Below are positions 63,102 to 64,000 of a stretch of 64,000 nt of DNA, in pieces (position 1 is the stretch's first letter; every line of letters starts with the position of its first letter). The translations under genes were made by a program, and so were the position numbers. Location of the stretch: assembly GCA_965198995.1 (NCBI GenBank), contig CBDAQG010000002.1, positions 1,922,001 to 1,986,000 of the forward strand, written 5' to 3'. Below the pieces are notes generated by a model that saw nothing but the letters and a program-made list of their open reading frames with translations, searched no databases and was not told where the DNA came from. The DNA comes from CAXMMR01 sp965198995. GTDB lineage: Bacteria > Pseudomonadota > Alphaproteobacteria > Acetobacterales > Acetobacteraceae.

Positions 63102-63183
63102 GCCCAGCCAAGCATGCTGCAGCGCATCGGTTCCCCTGCTCGCGGAGATGCAACATCGGCCGGGCAAGGGCCGTTGCGGACCG

Positions 63184-64000
63184 GTGACCAGCTCCATCCA
63201 ACGCGCCGCGACCGTCAGGTCGCCGCTGCCGCGCTTCCTGCTGCTTTACGGCGCGCTGTTCGCCGCATTCGGCGTCGCCTCGCCGTTCCTGCCCAACCTG
63301 ATGGGCGAATACGGACTTCAGCCATCGGCGATCGGCGTCGTCCTGGCTGCCGGCACCGCCATCCGCCTGCTCGCCGGGCCGCTCGGCGGGCGCCTGGCCG
63401 ACCGCAGCGGCCGCTCGCCGCTGGTGCTGACAGGCTTCACGATCGCCGCGGCGATCGTCGCCACCTTCTATGCCGGCGCCCGCGGCTTCGTCCCGCTGCT
63501 GCTCGTCGGCCTGGCGCACGCCTCGATGCTGGCGCCGATCAACCCGATCGCCGACGCGCTCGCGCTCGGCTCCTCCAAGGCCGCGCCGCAGGAGGGCGGC
63601 GGTTTTGCCTATGGCTGGGTGCGCGGCGCCGGCTCGGCCGCCTTCATCGCCGGCACGCTGCTCGCCGGCGTGATGGTCACCGCGCGCGGCCTGCCGGTCA
63701 TCATCTGGCTCAACGCCGGCCTGCTCGCGGTCGCCGCCGCACTCGGCTGGCTGCTGCCGAACCGCGTCGCCGGCACACCCGACGAGACGGCGCCGGCCGA
63801 AACCCGGAGCGGCGGCGTGTGGGCGCTGCTGCGCGTGCCGCACTTTGCCCAGCTCATGCTCGCCGTGGGGCTGATCGGCGGCAGCCACGCCATGCATGAC
63901 GGCTTCGAGGTTATCCGCTGGCGCGCCGCGGGCATGTCGGCCAGCCGCGCCAGCGACCTCTGGGCGGTCTCGGTCGCCGCCGAGGTCGTGATGTTCTTCG
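63184..64000 (+). CDS. MFS transporter (3-phenylpropionate-permease-like), 3' truncated
   Basis: The open frame begins with GTG at 63184 and runs to the window end without a stop (272 codons visible). It shows PLPRFLLLYGALFAAFGVAS, PFLPNLMGEYGLQPSAIGVV, motif A GPLGGRLADRSGRSPLVLTG and GGGFAYGWVRGAGSAAFIAG, resembling the MFS_1-like (HcaT) group. It is divergent from the Tet-like MFS gene. The exact start is uncertain. Confidence 0.82.
   Translation, partial: MTSSIQRAATVRSPLPRFLLLYGALFAAFGVASPFLPNLMGEYGLQPSAIGVVLAAGTAIRLLAGPLGGRLADRSGRSPLVLTGFTIAAAIVATFYAGARGFVPLLLVGLAHASMLAPINPIADALALGSSKAAPQEGGGFAYGWVRGAGSAAFIAGTLLAGVMVTARGLPVIIWLNAGLLAVAAALGWLLPNRVAGTPDETAPAETRSGGVWALLRVPHFAQLMLAVGLIGGSHAMHDGFEVIRWRAAGMSASRASDLWAVSVAAEVVMFF

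Overview
The window is a GC-rich (roughly 70%) alphaproteobacterial chromosome segment. Gene content and order point to Rhodospirillales, most likely Acetobacteraceae: plsX-rpmF-DUF177-Cbp3 chaperone beside a divergent bamE, argS-SPOR-nagZ, scpA-scpB, tatB-tatC-serS, glyA-nrdR, ribD-ribE-ribH-nusB-thiL, and divergent yajC/DUF815. This placement rests on gene order and protein motifs only. I see no rRNA, tRNA, CRISPR array, prophage or transposase gene.

Layout. 0-3.3 kb: fatty-acid/ribosome/cytochrome assembly genes and bamE. 3.3-10 kb: a Hint-domain protein, two acyl-CoA ligases and a nitronate-monooxygenase-like enzyme. 10-13.8 kb: a frameshifted DUF1796 relic in lower-GC DNA, nadE and an EAL phosphodiesterase. 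13.9-20 kb: parC and a YehZYXW-type osmoprotectant ABC importer. 20-28 kb: yajC, DUF815 ATPase, methyltransferase, serS-tatC-tatB, a COG4705-like membrane protein, scpB-scpA and an M50 protease. 28-36 kb: accessory block (SDR, FkbH-like HAD protein, SGNH hydrolase, alpha/beta hydrolase), then nagZ. 36-45 kb: SPOR, argS, a VOC protein and two GNATs, DUF4239, obgE-proB, thiL. 44-51 kb: nusB and riboflavin genes, interrupted by an FG-GAP/Hint protein, then nrdR-glyA. 51-64 kb: amino-acid permease-hemB, alpha/beta hydrolase, acyltransferase, an S1C protease homologue without its catalytic triad, penicillin acylase, RDD protein, bpt, and two divergent MFS transporters.

The strongest signal not explained by genes is two families of interspersed DNA repeats. 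Family A is a composite element of about 150-260 bp. It has GGAAGGCCAGGG-like terminal inverted repeats, internal hairpins and a shared spacer, and occurs as eight composite copies plus about seven solo fragments. Family B is an A/T-rich double hairpin in about ten copies. In both, hairpin stems differ between copies by paired (compensatory) changes. Several copies run into coding sequence: unrelated proteins end in the same repeat-encoded peptide or take their termini from a repeat.

Most housekeeping genes sit in tightly coupled runs with ATGA-type overlaps. Accessory genes and repeats mark where widely conserved orders (nrdR-ribD, nagZ-scpA, scpB-tatA-tatB) are broken.
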